From the NCBI GenBank assembly GCA_021405325.1, contig QWII01000126.1, forward strand, positions 6,072 through 70,071: a DNA stretch of 64,000 nucleotides, written 5' to 3'. The position numbers were made by a program, and so were the translations under genes. This DNA is from Caldilinea sp. CFX5 (GTDB lineage: Bacteria; Chloroflexota; Anaerolineae; Caldilineales; Caldilineaceae). Positions 7,740 through 16,913 of this stretch are shown one piece after another. Each line of letters opens with the position of its first letter. Position 1 is the first letter of the stretch. The notes under the pieces were generated by a model. It did no database searches. It was not told where the DNA came from and saw only the letters and a list, made by a program, of their open reading frames with translations.

Positions 7740-8771
7740 CTACGGTTCAACAGGCAGCGAGCCACTCATTATCAGCCCATGACATTCACCAAAGGTCAAG
7801 CCGGAGCCGCAAAAGCAAGGCGCATCCGCCGCCACTGGGGCGAAGAAATCGTCAGGGCCGGGGAGAAGGTTAAAATAACCATCCGGCGGGGTTTGGTCAA
7901 AGAAGGGTTCGGCCTGCGCCAAGCCAGGGAAGTGGGCGTAGAGGTTTTGCCGCAGATCGAGTGAACGGATGGCGAAGGGAAAGGCGAAGTGATGCGTTTC
8001 TTGCACCTGGGTGGCCCGTTCGATCAACGCATCGTGATCAAGGGCGGTGTTGGCGCTGGCATAGACTAAAATATTGCCGACCGGTAAGGGGTTGACATAG
8101 ATCATGGGGAAAACTCGTTGCAGGCCCTTGATCCGGGATAACAGATAAGGATCACTGGCCAGAAAATTCGCCACCAGCACACCGTCAGTCGTCAAGCGTT
8201 GGCGACAGAGCGTATAAAACTCCACTGTACTCATGCGGTAGGGAACATAACCGCGATCCAGAAAGACATCGACAAAGATAAAGTCATAAGGTTCTCGTTG
8301 CGCGGCCAGCCATTCCCGGCCATCGGCCAGCGCCACCTGTAGGCGTTCATCCAGCCCCAAGCCAAAGTAGCGCGTCGCCATGTCGATGATGGCCGGCTCA
8401 ATCTCGGTACAATCAATCGTTACCGTGGGAAAATAGTGATGCAACACCAACGGGACACAGCCGCCGCCCAATCCTGCCACATAAACCCGCTTGGGTTGCG
8501 GCTGCCAGAGTAATCCCAACAGTGCGGTCTGGGTATAATCATCATAGAGCGCCAGCGGGTCATCCAGCCGCATCTCCGATTGCATCACCCCCGAATCCGG
8601 ATGTTGCGGGTCGAGCAGCCAAAGGCGAAGGTTGCCTTCCCCTTTGGTGACAATGACAAAATACGCACCATGCAACTCAGCATAGAGCGTACCCTCCGCT
8701 GCTTCCTGTAACGGTTGTAGGCGCGCCATCATGGCTTGCCGGTTTTTTGTAAGCCAGGTTGTATCGTCCAT
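7740..8771 (-). CDS. Spermidine synthase-like methyltransferase-fold protein with SEC-C tail
   Basis: A 343-residue Rossmann-fold protein of the spermine/spermidine-synthase-like type. The cofactor-binding strand and loop (VYVAGLGGGCVPLVL) is followed by an acidic end (DCTEIEPAIID), then ADGREWL and FIFVDVF, as in spermidine synthases. The last 25 residues form a SEC-C zinc motif (CFCGSGLTFGECHG, Cys-x-Cys...Cys-His). The polyamine-site residues cannot be judged, so it may be a methyltransferase or a polyamine synthase relative rather than SpeE itself. It is divergent to the methyltransferase gene at 8934, with an octamer array in the shared upstream region. Confidence 0.75.
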   Translation of the reverse strand: MDDTTWLTKNRQAMMARLQPLQEAAEGTLYAELHGAYFVIVTKGEGNLRLWLLDPQHPDSGVMQSEMRLDDPLALYDDYTQTALLGLLWQPQPKRVYVAGLGGGCVPLVLHHYFPTVTIDCTEIEPAIIDMATRYFGLGLDERLQVALADGREWLAAQREPYDFIFVDVFLDRGYVPYRMSTVEFYTLCRQRLTTDGVLVANFLASDPYLLSRIKGLQRVFPMIYVNPLPVGNILVYASANTALDHDALIERATQVQETHHFAFPFAIRSLDLRQNLYAHFPGLAQAEPFFDQTPPDGYFNLLPGPDDFFAPVAADAPCFCGSGLTFGECHGLIMSGSLPVEP

Positions 8772-8800
8772 GTGCTGATTTGCCGGTTTGTGTGTATAAT

Positions 8801-8906
8801 GGGGTAGATAGGGAGATAGGTAAACAGGTAAACAGGTAAACAGGTGCAGAACGGAACCTGTCTACCTGTCTACCTGTCTACCTGTCTACCTGTCTACCTG
8901 TCTACC
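8801..8906. repeat. Octamer palindromic array O1 (AGGTAAAC / ACCTGTCT)
   Basis: Left arm: repeats of AGGTAAAC, period 8, to about 8845. A 10-nt spacer follows, then a right arm of six ACCTGTCT/CTACCTGT octamers to 8906. The arms are complementary, so the array can fold into one long hairpin. It lies between divergent genes and ends 15 bp before the Shine-Dalgarno of the methyltransferase gene, so here it cannot simply be a terminator. Confidence 0.8.
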
Positions 8907-8933
8907 AATTTACCAAACTAAGGAGCCAATGCT

Positions 8934-9704
8934 GTGACTACCCAAGCCGTTGACGAACTCGATCTGCATGGTGCGCGGGCGGCCCTGCGCGGTAACCCCA
9001 GCTTTGTCTGGCGCGCCGGGCAGGATCGCCGCCTACAGATGATTGTACACTGGGCGCCGCCAACGGCTAAATCCAAGTTGGCGGCGGTGCTGGTTAATGG
9101 TTGTGGGGTGGGCATGTATGTCAAAGCGTTACAGCCCTACAGTGAGCAGATCTATGGTCTCGATATTGAGGCGGAGCATCTCCGGCGCGCGGCCACTAAT
9201 GTCGCGCGCGCGCATTTGCAACTGGCCGCCTGTGAAGCGCTGCCCTATCCGGCTAACTTCTTTGATTTGGTGTTGAGCCACGAAGTGATCGAGCATGTGA
9301 CCGACGACCGGGCCACTGCCGCTGAAATGGTGCGTGTGTTAAAACCGGGGGGCCGGGCGATCGTCTTTGCGCCTAATCGGCTCTATCCCTTTGAGACTCA
9401 CGGTCACTATTGGCAAGGGGAGTACCATTTCGGCAACACGCCGCTCATCAACTACCTGCCCGATTTTATCCGCAATGAACTGGCGCCCCACGTTCGTGCC
9501 TACACCGCACGCGGACTGCGTAGCCTCTTTATCGGCCAGCCGGTGCGAGTTATTCACCATACCCAGATTTACCCCGGCTATGATAATCTTGTCCAACGCC
9601 GGCCGGCGTTGGGCCAGTGGTTGCGCCGCTTCACCTATGCACTGGAAAGTTCGCCCTTGACCAGCTTTGGCATCAGCCATCTGTTGGTGCTAGAGAAGGT
9701 GTGA
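8934..9704 (+). CDS. Class I SAM-dependent methyltransferase
   Basis: A 256-residue Methyltransf_11-type enzyme. It shows a SAM-binding segment (LVNGCGVGMYVKAL), an acidic residue after strand 2 (GLDIEAEHL), a CEALPYPANFFDLVLSHEVIEHV stretch around the Asp/Phe of motif II-III, and a VLKPGGRAIVFAPNRLYPFE segment that is typical of this family. The C-terminal part is hydrophilic and unassigned. The start is GTG 8934 with AGGAG at 8921-8925. An out-of-frame ATG CTG TGA minicistron at 8929 overlaps the start. The substrate is unknown. Confidence 0.8.
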   Translation: MTTQAVDELDLHGARAALRGNPSFVWRAGQDRRLQMIVHWAPPTAKSKLAAVLVNGCGVGMYVKALQPYSEQIYGLDIEAEHLRRAATNVARAHLQLAACEALPYPANFFDLVLSHEVIEHVTDDRATAAEMVRVLKPGGRAIVFAPNRLYPFETHGHYWQGEYHFGNTPLINYLPDFIRNELAPHVRAYTARGLRSLFIGQPVRVIHHTQIYPGYDNLVQRRPALGQWLRRFTYALESSPLTSFGISHLLVLEKV

Positions 9705-9800
9705 GCACCAAAAATTTGTGTAACCAAAGCAAGTTTTAGTTTACACCGCTAGGAAGAAACAGGGTAAAACCGCGTTCCTTCCTAGCTGCGTACACAAAAG

Positions 9801-9866
9801 GTAACTACTAACCCGCTCGCCGCCGGTCCATGACCGGCGGCGAGCGGGCAGCGGCTTGGCAGTTAC
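9801..9866. repeat. GTAACT-framed palindrome, copy B
   Basis: A perfect 17-bp GC-rich stem (9812-9828 with 9832-9848) has a 3-nt loop and lies inside GTAACTACT (9801-9809) and AGTTAC (9861-9866). It sits between convergent genes and may end transcription of both, although no U-run follows. Just upstream (about 9735-9775) lies a second inverted repeat, TACACCGCTAGGAAG, related to elements near 30559 and 47619. Confidence 0.7.
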
Positions 9867-9914
9867 AGCAAAAGTTTGTATAGCCATTAGGCGCGGGCGG
9901 CGGCGTTAGGCAAA

Positions 9915-10703
9915 CTATTCAGTGATGATGACCAGCGTGCCAGGGTTCTCTTTGCTGCTTTTATACCAGGTGGTTTTGCCATCCCATTCCGGCCCGGCCC
10001 AGTCAAAGAGCCATTTGGCATCGGTATTGGTCATGTTCAGGCAACCATGACTCATGGGATGGCCGAAGTTGTTGTGCCAGTAGGTGCCGTGAAAGCTGTA
10101 ATCTTCGTAGAAGTATTGCACCCACTTGACGCCCGGCAAGTAGTAGTAGTTGCGCCCTTCGCCGCCGGACATCACCTGTTCGGAAACTTTGGTGCGAATG
10201 CGAAACTCGCCAGTGACCGTGGGGGTGCCGGGTAGCCCCGATGAGATGATAAAGGCGCGCACCGCTTTTTCACCCTCATAGGCGATGACAAGCTGTTCGC
10301 TGAGATCGACTCGAATCCAACGCTCCTCGTTCGGCGATTTGATCGGGGTCAAATGCGCCAACGATTGGGGTAAGAACGCCGTCGTGCGGCGGTCAACATC
10401 ATCCTGGTAAGCGCGCTTAATGAGCGGGCCTACCAGCGGCTTAGTAAAAGGCAACGGCGGTTTGACGGCCAGATGCGTGGCGCCGGGCGCCTCATCGGTG
10501 TCGCTATTATGAGAAGTCGCCAACGTCGAAGAAGCGTCGATGGCCTGGCTGGCGCCACTGCTTACCCCATCAACGGCTACACCCACCGGGCTTTGCGCCA
10601 GTAGTACCATCGGCGTACTCAGGGATAAGACAAAAAAGAACAGGGTGCCCAGAAGTGTATGACACAATGGTCGCCGGGTCATGCACCAAATCTTACCACT
10701 CAA
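9915..10703 (-). CDS. Secreted L,D-transpeptidase (YkuD family)
   Basis: A 262-residue protein. An N-terminal signal segment ([22 protein letters not shown]) precedes a Ser/Thr-rich stretch and a C-terminal YkuD domain (about 125-260). The catalytic motif is HPMSHGCLN with the upstream [10 protein letters not shown]. The enzyme makes 3-3 peptidoglycan cross-links or anchors proteins to the wall. I place the start at TTG 10703, 7 nt behind AAGGAG; an in-frame ATG lies 7 codons further in. A second YkuD protein with nearly the same active-site region is encoded at 12443-13537, on the far side of the xylulokinase gene. Confidence 0.88.
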   Translation of the reverse strand: MSGKIWCMTRRPLCHTLLGTLFFFVLSLSTPMVLLAQSPVGVAVDGVSSGASQAIDASSTLATSHNSDTDEAPGATHLAVKPPLPFTKPLVGPLIKRAYQDDVDRRTTAFLPQSLAHLTPIKSPNEERWIRVDLSEQLVIAYEGEKAVRAFIISSGLPGTPTVTGEFRIRTKVSEQVMSGGEGRNYYYLPGVKWVQYFYEDYSFHGTYWHNNFGHPMSHGCLNMTNTDAKWLFDWAGPEWDGKTTWYKSSKENPGTLVIITE

Positions 10704-10740
10704 GCGAAAACTCCTTTCCAACAATCAGTATTGTAAGAGA

Positions 10741-10770
10741 TTGACAAAGTAGGCAATCATAGGCTAAATA
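10741..10770 (+). promoter_or_regulatory. Candidate sigma70 promoter for xylulokinase
   Basis: TTGACA (10741-10746) is followed 18 bp later by TAAATA (10765-10770), about 70 bp ahead of the xylB start. The -35 box is perfect and the -10 box is fair. Confidence 0.5.
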
Positions 10771-10842
10771 GCATACAATCAGTACCGTTGATCTGTTTGC
10801 CAACCTACGCGCCAACCCACTTTGTGATAAAGGAACAAAACA

Positions 10843-12339
10843 ATGACTTACTTACTTGGCATTGATGTTTCAACCACCGCCACCAAAGCGCTCTTGATCG
10901 ATGAACGCGGCGCCGTGGTTGCCGTTGCCGCCACCGAATATGATTTTGAAACGCCCCAACCCTTGTGGAGTGAGCAAGACCCGGCGCTCTGGTGGTACGG
11001 CGCCATTCGTAGCATTCGTGCGGTTCTTGAACAATCCGGCGTTGATCCGTCCGCCATTCATGGCATTGGCTTAACCGGCCAAATGCACGGGCTGGTCTTG
11101 CTGGATGGCGCTGGCCAGGTGCTGCGGCCCGCTATTCTCTGGAACGACCAACGCACCGCCGCCCAGTGCGATGAAATTCGCGCCCGGCTGGGTAAAGCCA
11201 AACTCATCGCATACACGGGGAACGACGCCCTCACTGGTTTTACCGCCCCCAAAATTCTCTGGGTGCGTGACCATGAACCGCATGTCTATGACCGCATTCG
11301 GCACATCTTGCTGCCCAAAGACTTTGTCCGCTACCAACTGACCGGTGAACCGGCCATGGATTGCGCTGACGGCGCCGGTACGTTGTTACTCGACCTCAAA
11401 AAGCGTAACTGGTCTACTGAGGTGCTGGACGCCCTCGCCATCCCACGCGACTGGATGCCGCCCATCTTTGAAGGCCCGGCCATTACCGGTCGCCTGACCG
11501 CTGACGCCGCTACGGCCACCGGTTTACCGGTCGGCACCCCCGTGATTGCCGGCGGTGGCGATCAGGCTGCCCAAGCGGTGGGCGTCGGCGCTGTCCAGGA
11601 AGGCATTATTGCGCTTACGTTGGGAACATCGGGGGTCGTCTTTGGCAGTGTCAACCATCCTTTCTTTGAACCGGAAGGCCGGCTCCACGCTTTCTGTCAC
11701 TCGGTTCCCGGTCGTTGGCATCTGATGGGGGTGATGTTATCTGCCGCCGGCAGTCTCCGCTGGTATCGCGATACCGTTGCCCCCGGCACTGACTATGATC
11801 AATTGTTGCAACCCGCCGCTGCGATCCCTGCCGGCTGCGAAGGGCTGCTCTTCTTGCCCTATCTGACCGGCGAACGCACCCCGCACCCCGATCCGTTGGC
11901 TCGTGGTTCCTTTGTCGGTCTCACCGTGCGTCACACCCTGCCCCACATGACCCGTGCGGTGTTGGAGGGGGTGGCCTTTGGCTTGCGTGATAGCTTTGAA
12001 CTAATGAAAGGCGTTGGTCTGAGCGCCATCCAGCAAGTGCGGGTCTCCGGCGGCGGCGCTCGTAGTCCCCTCTGGCGCCAGATTCTGGCCGATGTGTTGG
12101 GCAGCGAATTAGTCACCGTCAACACCACCGAAGGGGCCGCTTATGGCGCTGCCCTCCTCGCCGGTGTTGGCGCCGGTGTGTGGAACAGCGTTGATGATGC
12201 CTGCGCCACCACCATCCAAACCACCGGCCGCACCACCCCGAACCCTGCCGCCGTCGCCTACTACAACCGGGCCTACGTCCAATATCGCGACCTCTACCCG
12301 CTCCTCAAGCCGGTCTTTGCCAATCTGGCGAGCCTGTAG
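10843..12339 (+). CDS. xylB: Xylulokinase
   Basis: A 498-residue FGGY-family sugar kinase that phosphorylates D-xylulose to xylulose 5-phosphate. The N-terminal phosphate-binding strand (LLGIDVSTTATKALLID), GLTGQMHGLVLLD, LWNDQRT, GGGDQAAQAVG, LGTSGVVF and the C-terminal VSGGGARSPLWRQILADVLG are all diagnostic of XylB. The length is normal. The start has AAAGGAA upstream. No xylose isomerase lies beside it; instead two L,D-transpeptidase genes flank it. An octamer palindrome follows the stop codon. Confidence 0.93.
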   Translation: MTYLLGIDVSTTATKALLIDERGAVVAVAATEYDFETPQPLWSEQDPALWWYGAIRSIRAVLEQSGVDPSAIHGIGLTGQMHGLVLLDGAGQVLRPAILWNDQRTAAQCDEIRARLGKAKLIAYTGNDALTGFTAPKILWVRDHEPHVYDRIRHILLPKDFVRYQLTGEPAMDCADGAGTLLLDLKKRNWSTEVLDALAIPRDWMPPIFEGPAITGRLTADAATATGLPVGTPVIAGGGDQAAQAVGVGAVQEGIIALTLGTSGVVFGSVNHPFFEPEGRLHAFCHSVPGRWHLMGVMLSAAGSLRWYRDTVAPGTDYDQLLQPAAAIPAGCEGLLFLPYLTGERTPHPDPLARGSFVGLTVRHTLPHMTRAVLEGVAFGLRDSFELMKGVGLSAIQQVRVSGGGARSPLWRQILADVLGSELVTVNTTEGAAYGAALLAGVGAGVWNSVDDACATTIQTTGRTTPNPAAVAYYNRAYVQYRDLYPLLKPVFANLASL

Positions 12340-12440
12340 GCAGGTAGACAGGGAGACAGGTAGACAGGTAGACAGGTAGATACGACCTATTACCCTGTGT
12401 CCCTGTGTCCCTATCTACCTGTCTACCTATCTACCTATCC
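12338..12440. repeat. Octamer palindromic array O2 (AGGTAGAC)
   Basis: Repeats of AGGTAGAC/AGGGAGAC (12338-12380) face TCCCTGTG/CTACCTGT repeats (12390-12440) around a short spacer. The array sits between the convergent xylB and LysM/YkuD genes, begins at the xylB stop codon and ends at the other stop. It could serve as a bidirectional terminator hairpin. Confidence 0.8.
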
Positions 12441-12442
12441 CA

Positions 12443-13537
12443 TCAATAATGCACGTACACTTCCGTCCCTATCGGTGCCCAGTTGTAGAGAATTTGGGCC
12501 TCGCCGGGGGTCATGTTGACACAGCCGTGGCTCATGGGGGCGCCAAAGTTGTTGTGCCAATAGGCGCCGTGGATGGCATAGCCGCTGTAGAAATACATGA
12601 CCCAAGGCACGCCGGGCAGGTCATAGCCGGGGCCGACCATGCGTTGACTGCTGTACTTGCGGCCGATAGAGAAGCGCCCGGTGACGGTGGGCGTCGCCGA
12701 TAGCCCGGAACTGATGTAGGTGTGCAGAACGGCAACATCGCCCTGCCAGGCCGTCAACGTTTGATTGCTCAGGTTGACCTCGATCCAACGGCGCCCATCC
12801 TTCGGGGCTGAGGCCAGGTTGATCGTTGGCGCCGTCGGTTTTGCTTCCGGCTGAATGCGCAAGCGCTGGCCGACCCAGACAAATTTTTCATGGGGCAGCC
12901 CATTGGCGCGTAGGATTGCTTCGACCGTGGTATTATGTTCTTCCGCCAACGCGGCTAAGGTATCACCGGCTTTAAAGACATAGATACTTGCTAACTTCGG
13001 CTCGGCAGCTTTCTCGTCTTTCACTACGGCGACCCGCGCCGTGAGGCGTAACTTTTGGCCGACCCAGACCACATTGGGATTGCTCAAACCATTCAGGCGC
13101 AGCAAATCGTTGGTGGTCAGGCCATTGCTTTTGGCAATCTGCGAGAGGGTATCGCCACGCCCTACCACATAGTAACCATTGCCATTGGGTAAGCGGTTGC
13201 CGCTGGGCTTTTGCGCGGCCGTTTCCTTCTCATTGGGCGTTGCGGCCAATCCCGGAATCACCAACCGCTGACCGACATAGATGTAGTCCGGGTTGCTGAT
13301 GCCGTTGCTTGCCATGAGGGTGCGCATACTCACATTGTAGCGCTTGGCAATGACGCTCAGGCTTTCTCCCCGTGCAACCGTGTGAACGCCATCATTGGCA
13401 TAGAGCGCCGGCGTCCAAAGCGTTGCGCCGAGTAGAACCAGCAGCGCGCCAAAAACACGAATTACGCTGGCTTGTTTGAAAACGGCTGCCCACTGCGCTT
13501 GTTGGAAGATTGGCTGGAACAAAAGCTTAATTCGCAT
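12443..13537 (-). CDS. LysM (x3) L,D-transpeptidase
   Basis: A 364-residue exported protein. A hydrophobic signal/anchor (about 25-47) is followed by three LysM peptidoglycan-binding repeats at about 51-95, 121-165 and 183-228. Each ends in a VGQ+L pattern, as in YVGQRLVIP and WVGQKLRL. A YkuD catalytic domain follows (about 250-364) with HGAYWHNNFG and MSHGCVN. The LysM repeats tether the enzyme to the cell wall, where it cross-links peptidoglycan. The catalytic domain is very like that of the 9915-10703 gene, so the two are probably paralogues. Confidence 0.9.
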   Translation of the reverse strand: MRIKLLFQPIFQQAQWAAVFKQASVIRVFGALLVLLGATLWTPALYANDGVHTVARGESLSVIAKRYNVSMRTLMASNGISNPDYIYVGQRLVIPGLAATPNEKETAAQKPSGNRLPNGNGYYVVGRGDTLSQIAKSNGLTTNDLLRLNGLSNPNVVWVGQKLRLTARVAVVKDEKAAEPKLASIYVFKAGDTLAALAEEHNTTVEAILRANGLPHEKFVWVGQRLRIQPEAKPTAPTINLASAPKDGRRWIEVNLSNQTLTAWQGDVAVLHTYISSGLSATPTVTGRFSIGRKYSSQRMVGPGYDLPGVPWVMYFYSGYAIHGAYWHNNFGAPMSHGCVNMTPGEAQILYNWAPIGTEVYVHY

Positions 13538-13618
13538 AATAGCAACCTTTCGTTCAACAAAACAATTTTTGTAGATGAACGTTCGGCGGAATGTATTGGT
13601 TCATCAATAAAAACAGAA

Positions 13619-13693
13619 TCAGTAGTCCGCAGTCGTATAGTCCAGAGTCCAGAGTCGGGTTATTGCGATCCTGGTTGTGTTGCGGTCTACTGA
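13619..13693. repeat. TCAGTAG-bounded inverted-repeat element, copy 1
   Basis: TCAGTAGTCCGCA (13619-13631) is matched by TGCGGTCTACTGA (13681-13693), one mismatch, enclosing about 50 bp with CCAGAGTCCAGAGTC. A second bounded copy lies at 55812-55886 and a one-sided copy at 30627-30640. Confidence 0.65.
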
Positions 13694-13709
13694 GAATCAG
13701 CCCCTGGAT

Positions 13710-14741
13710 TTAACTAACATACATACTGGCCCAATTTGTCTGATCAGCGCGCATGGCAATGGCGAGTACGCCATCAGGCCCAAAGTTGGAGGCCAGGTAG
13801 CGCAATGATTGCGGGCGGTCATCGCCGCCTTCATCGGTCAGCAGCAACTGTTCACAAAAGGCTGCAATGTCCTGAATAATACGCTCATAGCGGTAATAGG
13901 CCAACGCCGTCGGATTGACCTCGGTCGGGCCATATCCCTGATAAAAAAACGCCTCTTCTGTTTCCGGTTTATGCCAACCGCCGCCTAACCCGCCGCCCGC
14001 AAACATCAAATCGCGCTCTTTCGGCGCCCACAGTGGCGCATCCCAATCGACAATGTAGAGGAAGCCACCGGCGTCAATCAGAAAATTGCCGGCGTGCAGA
14101 TCGGTATGGCAAACCGTATAGGTCAGCGGTTGTTTCTGTAACTGTTGGGCAAGCTGCTCGGTGCGGGCGATAAGTTCGAGAATGGTGGTGCGATTGCTTT
14201 GTAAAAGCTGGGCCGCTTGCTGGGCGACCGGCTCGGTAAAGGTCTCAACCGCCGTTTGGGCCAGAAAGTTTTTAACGCTGGTGCGCCACTGGGCAGAATA
14301 GGCTTCTCGGGCAATAGCGCTCGTTAGGGCAGGGGAGAAGGTTGTTGTGTGAATTCGTTTCAGCGCCGTCCCCAGTGTGCGCCAATGGGCTTCGGTCAGC
14401 GCCACTTCATAGCCATTCCCCCCCTCGACAAACCGGTAGAGAATCACTTTGAAGTCGTCCAGCGTCGTCCACAGGCAACCGTTGTTGGCAGGTAGGGGGG
14501 GAATAATTTGAGGAACGCCCTGGTCGCTCAGATATTTGGGTAAGGCCACAGCCGTTTCATCAAAAGGTCCACGGCGTAACTTGACAAAGTAGGCTGTGAC
14601 AGCCGCAGTAACGGCCCGATAAACGGCGGCATTGACATCGGCGCCAACCGGCAGAAAGGCGAGCTGGTCGGCCTCCATCCCATAGGCATTCCGCAGACAG
14701 GCAACTATCTTTTCATCGGAAAGATCCGGTTTTTCCAGCAT
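13710..14741 (-). CDS. APH-type phosphotransferase family protein
   Basis: A 343-residue kinase-like protein of the aminoglycoside/choline phosphotransferase fold. The catalytic loop HTDLHAGNFLID and the metal-binding IVDWDAPLWAPKERDLMF are both intact, so it should be active. An N-terminal nucleotide-binding lobe (about 20-110) precedes them. It resembles proteins annotated as spectinomycin phosphotransferases, but that name often covers uncharacterised small-molecule kinases, and nothing in the context points to resistance. The gene stands alone upstream of the tRNA-Leu terminator region. Confidence 0.75.
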   Translation of the reverse strand: MLEKPDLSDEKIVACLRNAYGMEADQLAFLPVGADVNAAVYRAVTAAVTAYFVKLRRGPFDETAVALPKYLSDQGVPQIIPPLPANNGCLWTTLDDFKVILYRFVEGGNGYEVALTEAHWRTLGTALKRIHTTTFSPALTSAIAREAYSAQWRTSVKNFLAQTAVETFTEPVAQQAAQLLQSNRTTILELIARTEQLAQQLQKQPLTYTVCHTDLHAGNFLIDAGGFLYIVDWDAPLWAPKERDLMFAGGGLGGGWHKPETEEAFFYQGYGPTEVNPTALAYYRYERIIQDIAAFCEQLLLTDEGGDDRPQSLRYLASNFGPDGVLAIAMRADQTNWASMYVS

Positions 14742-14831
14742 GAGCGTGCGCCGTTTTCGCTGTGAAAAGTAGGATAAGCATTAATGGCTACAACCATACC
14801 GGGTCGTTTATACGGTTGCAGATATGAAAAA

Positions 14832-14889
14832 GGAGTTATACAGTCATTGAAGTCGTCAACGTTCGGCTATCCAATAACTGTATAACTCC
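14832..14889 (-). terminator. Intrinsic terminator downstream of tRNA-Leu
   Basis: A perfect 13-bp stem (14832-14844 with 14877-14889) is followed on the minus strand by TTTTT. It lies 10 bp beyond the tRNA 3' end, so it fits as terminator of the split tRNA transcript. Confidence 0.75.
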
Positions 14890-14898
14890 CCAAGGAAG

Positions 14899-15410
<512 letters not shown>

Positions 15411-15419
15411 TCTAGCCCC

Positions 15420-15448
15420 ATTGTATGCTGTTTTGAGAGAAATGTCAA
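15420..15448 (-). promoter_or_regulatory. Sigma70 promoter of tRNA-Leu
   Basis: On the minus strand TTGACA (15443-15448), a 17-bp spacer and TACAAT (15420-15425) lie just upstream of the tRNA 5' end at 15407. This is a near-consensus promoter with the spacing expected for a stable RNA gene. Confidence 0.8.
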
Positions 15449-15489
15449 CCCATCTCAGGTTGCAAACACACATTTTTATTCTTGCAACC

Positions 15490-15603
15490 TTACAGCGGCC
15501 CCCAAAGCGCACCCACCAACAACAGCAGAAACAAGACAACCAGCACGAGTAACTTCCAGCCATCCAGCGGCCATTCAAAATAAGGCGGTCTTTGGTCATT
15601 CAT
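15490..15603 (-). CDS. Small membrane protein, 37 residues
   Basis: A short ORF overlaps the stop codon of the HhH-domain gene (GCATGAATGAC, ATGA-type coupling). It encodes a hydrophilic N-terminus (MNDQRPPYFEWPLDGWK) and then one strongly hydrophobic helix (LLVLVVLFLLLLVGAL) ending WGPL. The membrane helix and tight coupling argue for a real gene. It is the last gene before the tRNA promoter. The function is unknown; it may partner the upstream membrane-anchored protein. Confidence 0.5.
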   Translation of the reverse strand: MNDQRPPYFEWPLDGWKLLVLVVLFLLLLVGALWGPL

Positions 15604-16706
15604 GCCAGCAGTCCTTCGTTGCGCCGTTTCATATTCGCCAACCGTACAGCCGCGGCGATCCACCCTTCAAAATCATTCTCTTCGCCAACGGTGGGCGCAG
15701 GAACGATCTTCGCCAGTTCATCGGGCAGGGCGCCGGCCAGTTGTTCATAGGTGCAGAGGCCCGCTTTGTAGAGCAGATCGGCGGTGATGGCGCCGATGCC
15801 GTCGATGCGGGTGAAATCATCGAGCGGCCCACGGAAGGTGGTCTGCCAGCGTTGATACTTTTCCGCCAGTTCACGCGCTTGGGTGCGCCAGGCGTTGATG
15901 TCGGCATTGGGTTTGGCCCGCGTAACGCGGCGCAAGGTTTCAAGATCGCTTTCGGCCATCTGGCGCCAGGTGTAGATGCCAACGCCATAGAGGCGCCGTT
16001 TGTACGCTTCCCCAACGCCGCGAATCATTGCTAAGTTGTCGGGGTGATCAAGGGCTGGATCGGCGGTCGTCGTCACTGTGGCTGATTGAACGGTCGGCGG
16101 CGGCGTTGCGACTGACGTGGCGCGTGGTGCGTGCGCTTCCACCCCGTTCAGCGGCGCGGCCGACTGTTCTGTGCCATTCCGGCTCTCAGCGCCAGACAAG
16201 GTCGTGGCAACCAGGGGCGGATCCGGTCGCTTTTGCGCTGCGGTCAGCGTGGCGACGGGCGCTGTGGTGGATAGCTCTGACGGGTGAGCAACCGGCGCCT
16301 GGGCCACGGCATTCTGTAAAGCCGCCAGTGTCGCCGGGTTGATGCGGGCCGGGGTCGTGACAACGGGTTCAGGGGGGGGCGCCACGATGACCTTGGCCCG
16401 TGGTTCAGCGCCCATTTCGACGCTATCAGCCGTAGCGTGCTGTTCACTTTCCAGGTAGACGCCCGGGCTGCGATAGGAAAAGGCCCAAGCCGGATTCGAT
16501 TCGTCCTGCGCTGCGTCATCGTGATCCAGGCGCGGGTTGTCAACAGGCGCGGGATAAGCAGTGGTCGCCGCCGCCTGTCCTCCTTGCGCCTGTCGTTTAC
16601 CCCGGTAATATAGCCACTCCCAGAGGGTGGAAGCCGCAAAGCCGAGAATAAAACCGGCCAGCACCAACCACAGCCCTTGAAAGGAGAGGAACTCTATACC
16701 CGCCAC
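15600..16706 (-). CDS. Membrane-anchored helix-hairpin-helix domain protein
   Basis: A 368-residue protein. One N-terminal membrane helix (about 8-25, LWLVLAGFILGFAASTLW) is followed by a long Pro/Ala/Thr-rich, poorly ordered region (about 35-210). The C-terminal region holds two HhH-like modules, one at LAMIRGVGEAYKRRLYGVGI (about 225-245) and one at FTRIDGIGAITADLLYKAGL (about 300-320). Such HhH pairs occur in DNA- and protein-binding proteins of the DUF4332/flap-endonuclease-like type; catalytic residues are not evident. The start is GTG 16706 with GAGG five bases upstream. A 37-codon membrane ORF overlaps its stop. Confidence 0.65.
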   Translation of the reverse strand: MAGIEFLSFQGLWLVLAGFILGFAASTLWEWLYYRGKRQAQGGQAAATTAYPAPVDNPRLDHDDAAQDESNPAWAFSYRSPGVYLESEQHATADSVEMGAEPRAKVIVAPPPEPVVTTPARINPATLAALQNAVAQAPVAHPSELSTTAPVATLTAAQKRPDPPLVATTLSGAESRNGTEQSAAPLNGVEAHAPRATSVATPPPTVQSATVTTTADPALDHPDNLAMIRGVGEAYKRRLYGVGIYTWRQMAESDLETLRRVTRAKPNADINAWRTQARELAEKYQRWQTTFRGPLDDFTRIDGIGAITADLLYKAGLCTYEQLAGALPDELAKIVPAPTVGEENDFEGWIAAAVRLANMKRRNEGLLA

Positions 16707-16841
16707 GATTGCCTCATGTCTCTGCTCAGAAAAATTGTCGTACCTATTTGCGCCAGCAAATTACAACGAATGTCGCGGCTCTATCATACCATAAGCTGGA
16801 TAGATGTCAACGCAGGGTGTAAAGTTTCGTAAGCGCTAAGG

Positions 16842-16908
16842 CGAGTGCGTTGCACGGGTCAGCCCATAATGCTATTACAGGATGGTGGTGACCCGTGCAA
16901 CGCACTCG
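16842..16908. terminator. 20-bp perfect palindrome downstream of rRNA methyltransferase gene
   Basis: Arms 16842-16861 and 16889-16908 pair perfectly around a 27-nt loop. The hairpin lies directly behind the SpoU-type methyltransferase stop and ahead of the HhH gene (both minus strand). There is no U-run, so its role as a terminator is inferred. Confidence 0.5.
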
Positions 16909-16913
16909 CTGGT

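Noticed and set aside
8801..8906. Octamer arrays considered as CRISPR arrays.
   Set aside because: Units are 8 bp with no spacers, and the two halves are complementary; no cas genes are present.
13710..14741. Antibiotic-resistance gene reading of the APH-type kinase.
   Set aside because: Only general APH-fold motifs are visible and no mobile or resistance context is present, so a resistance role is not supported.
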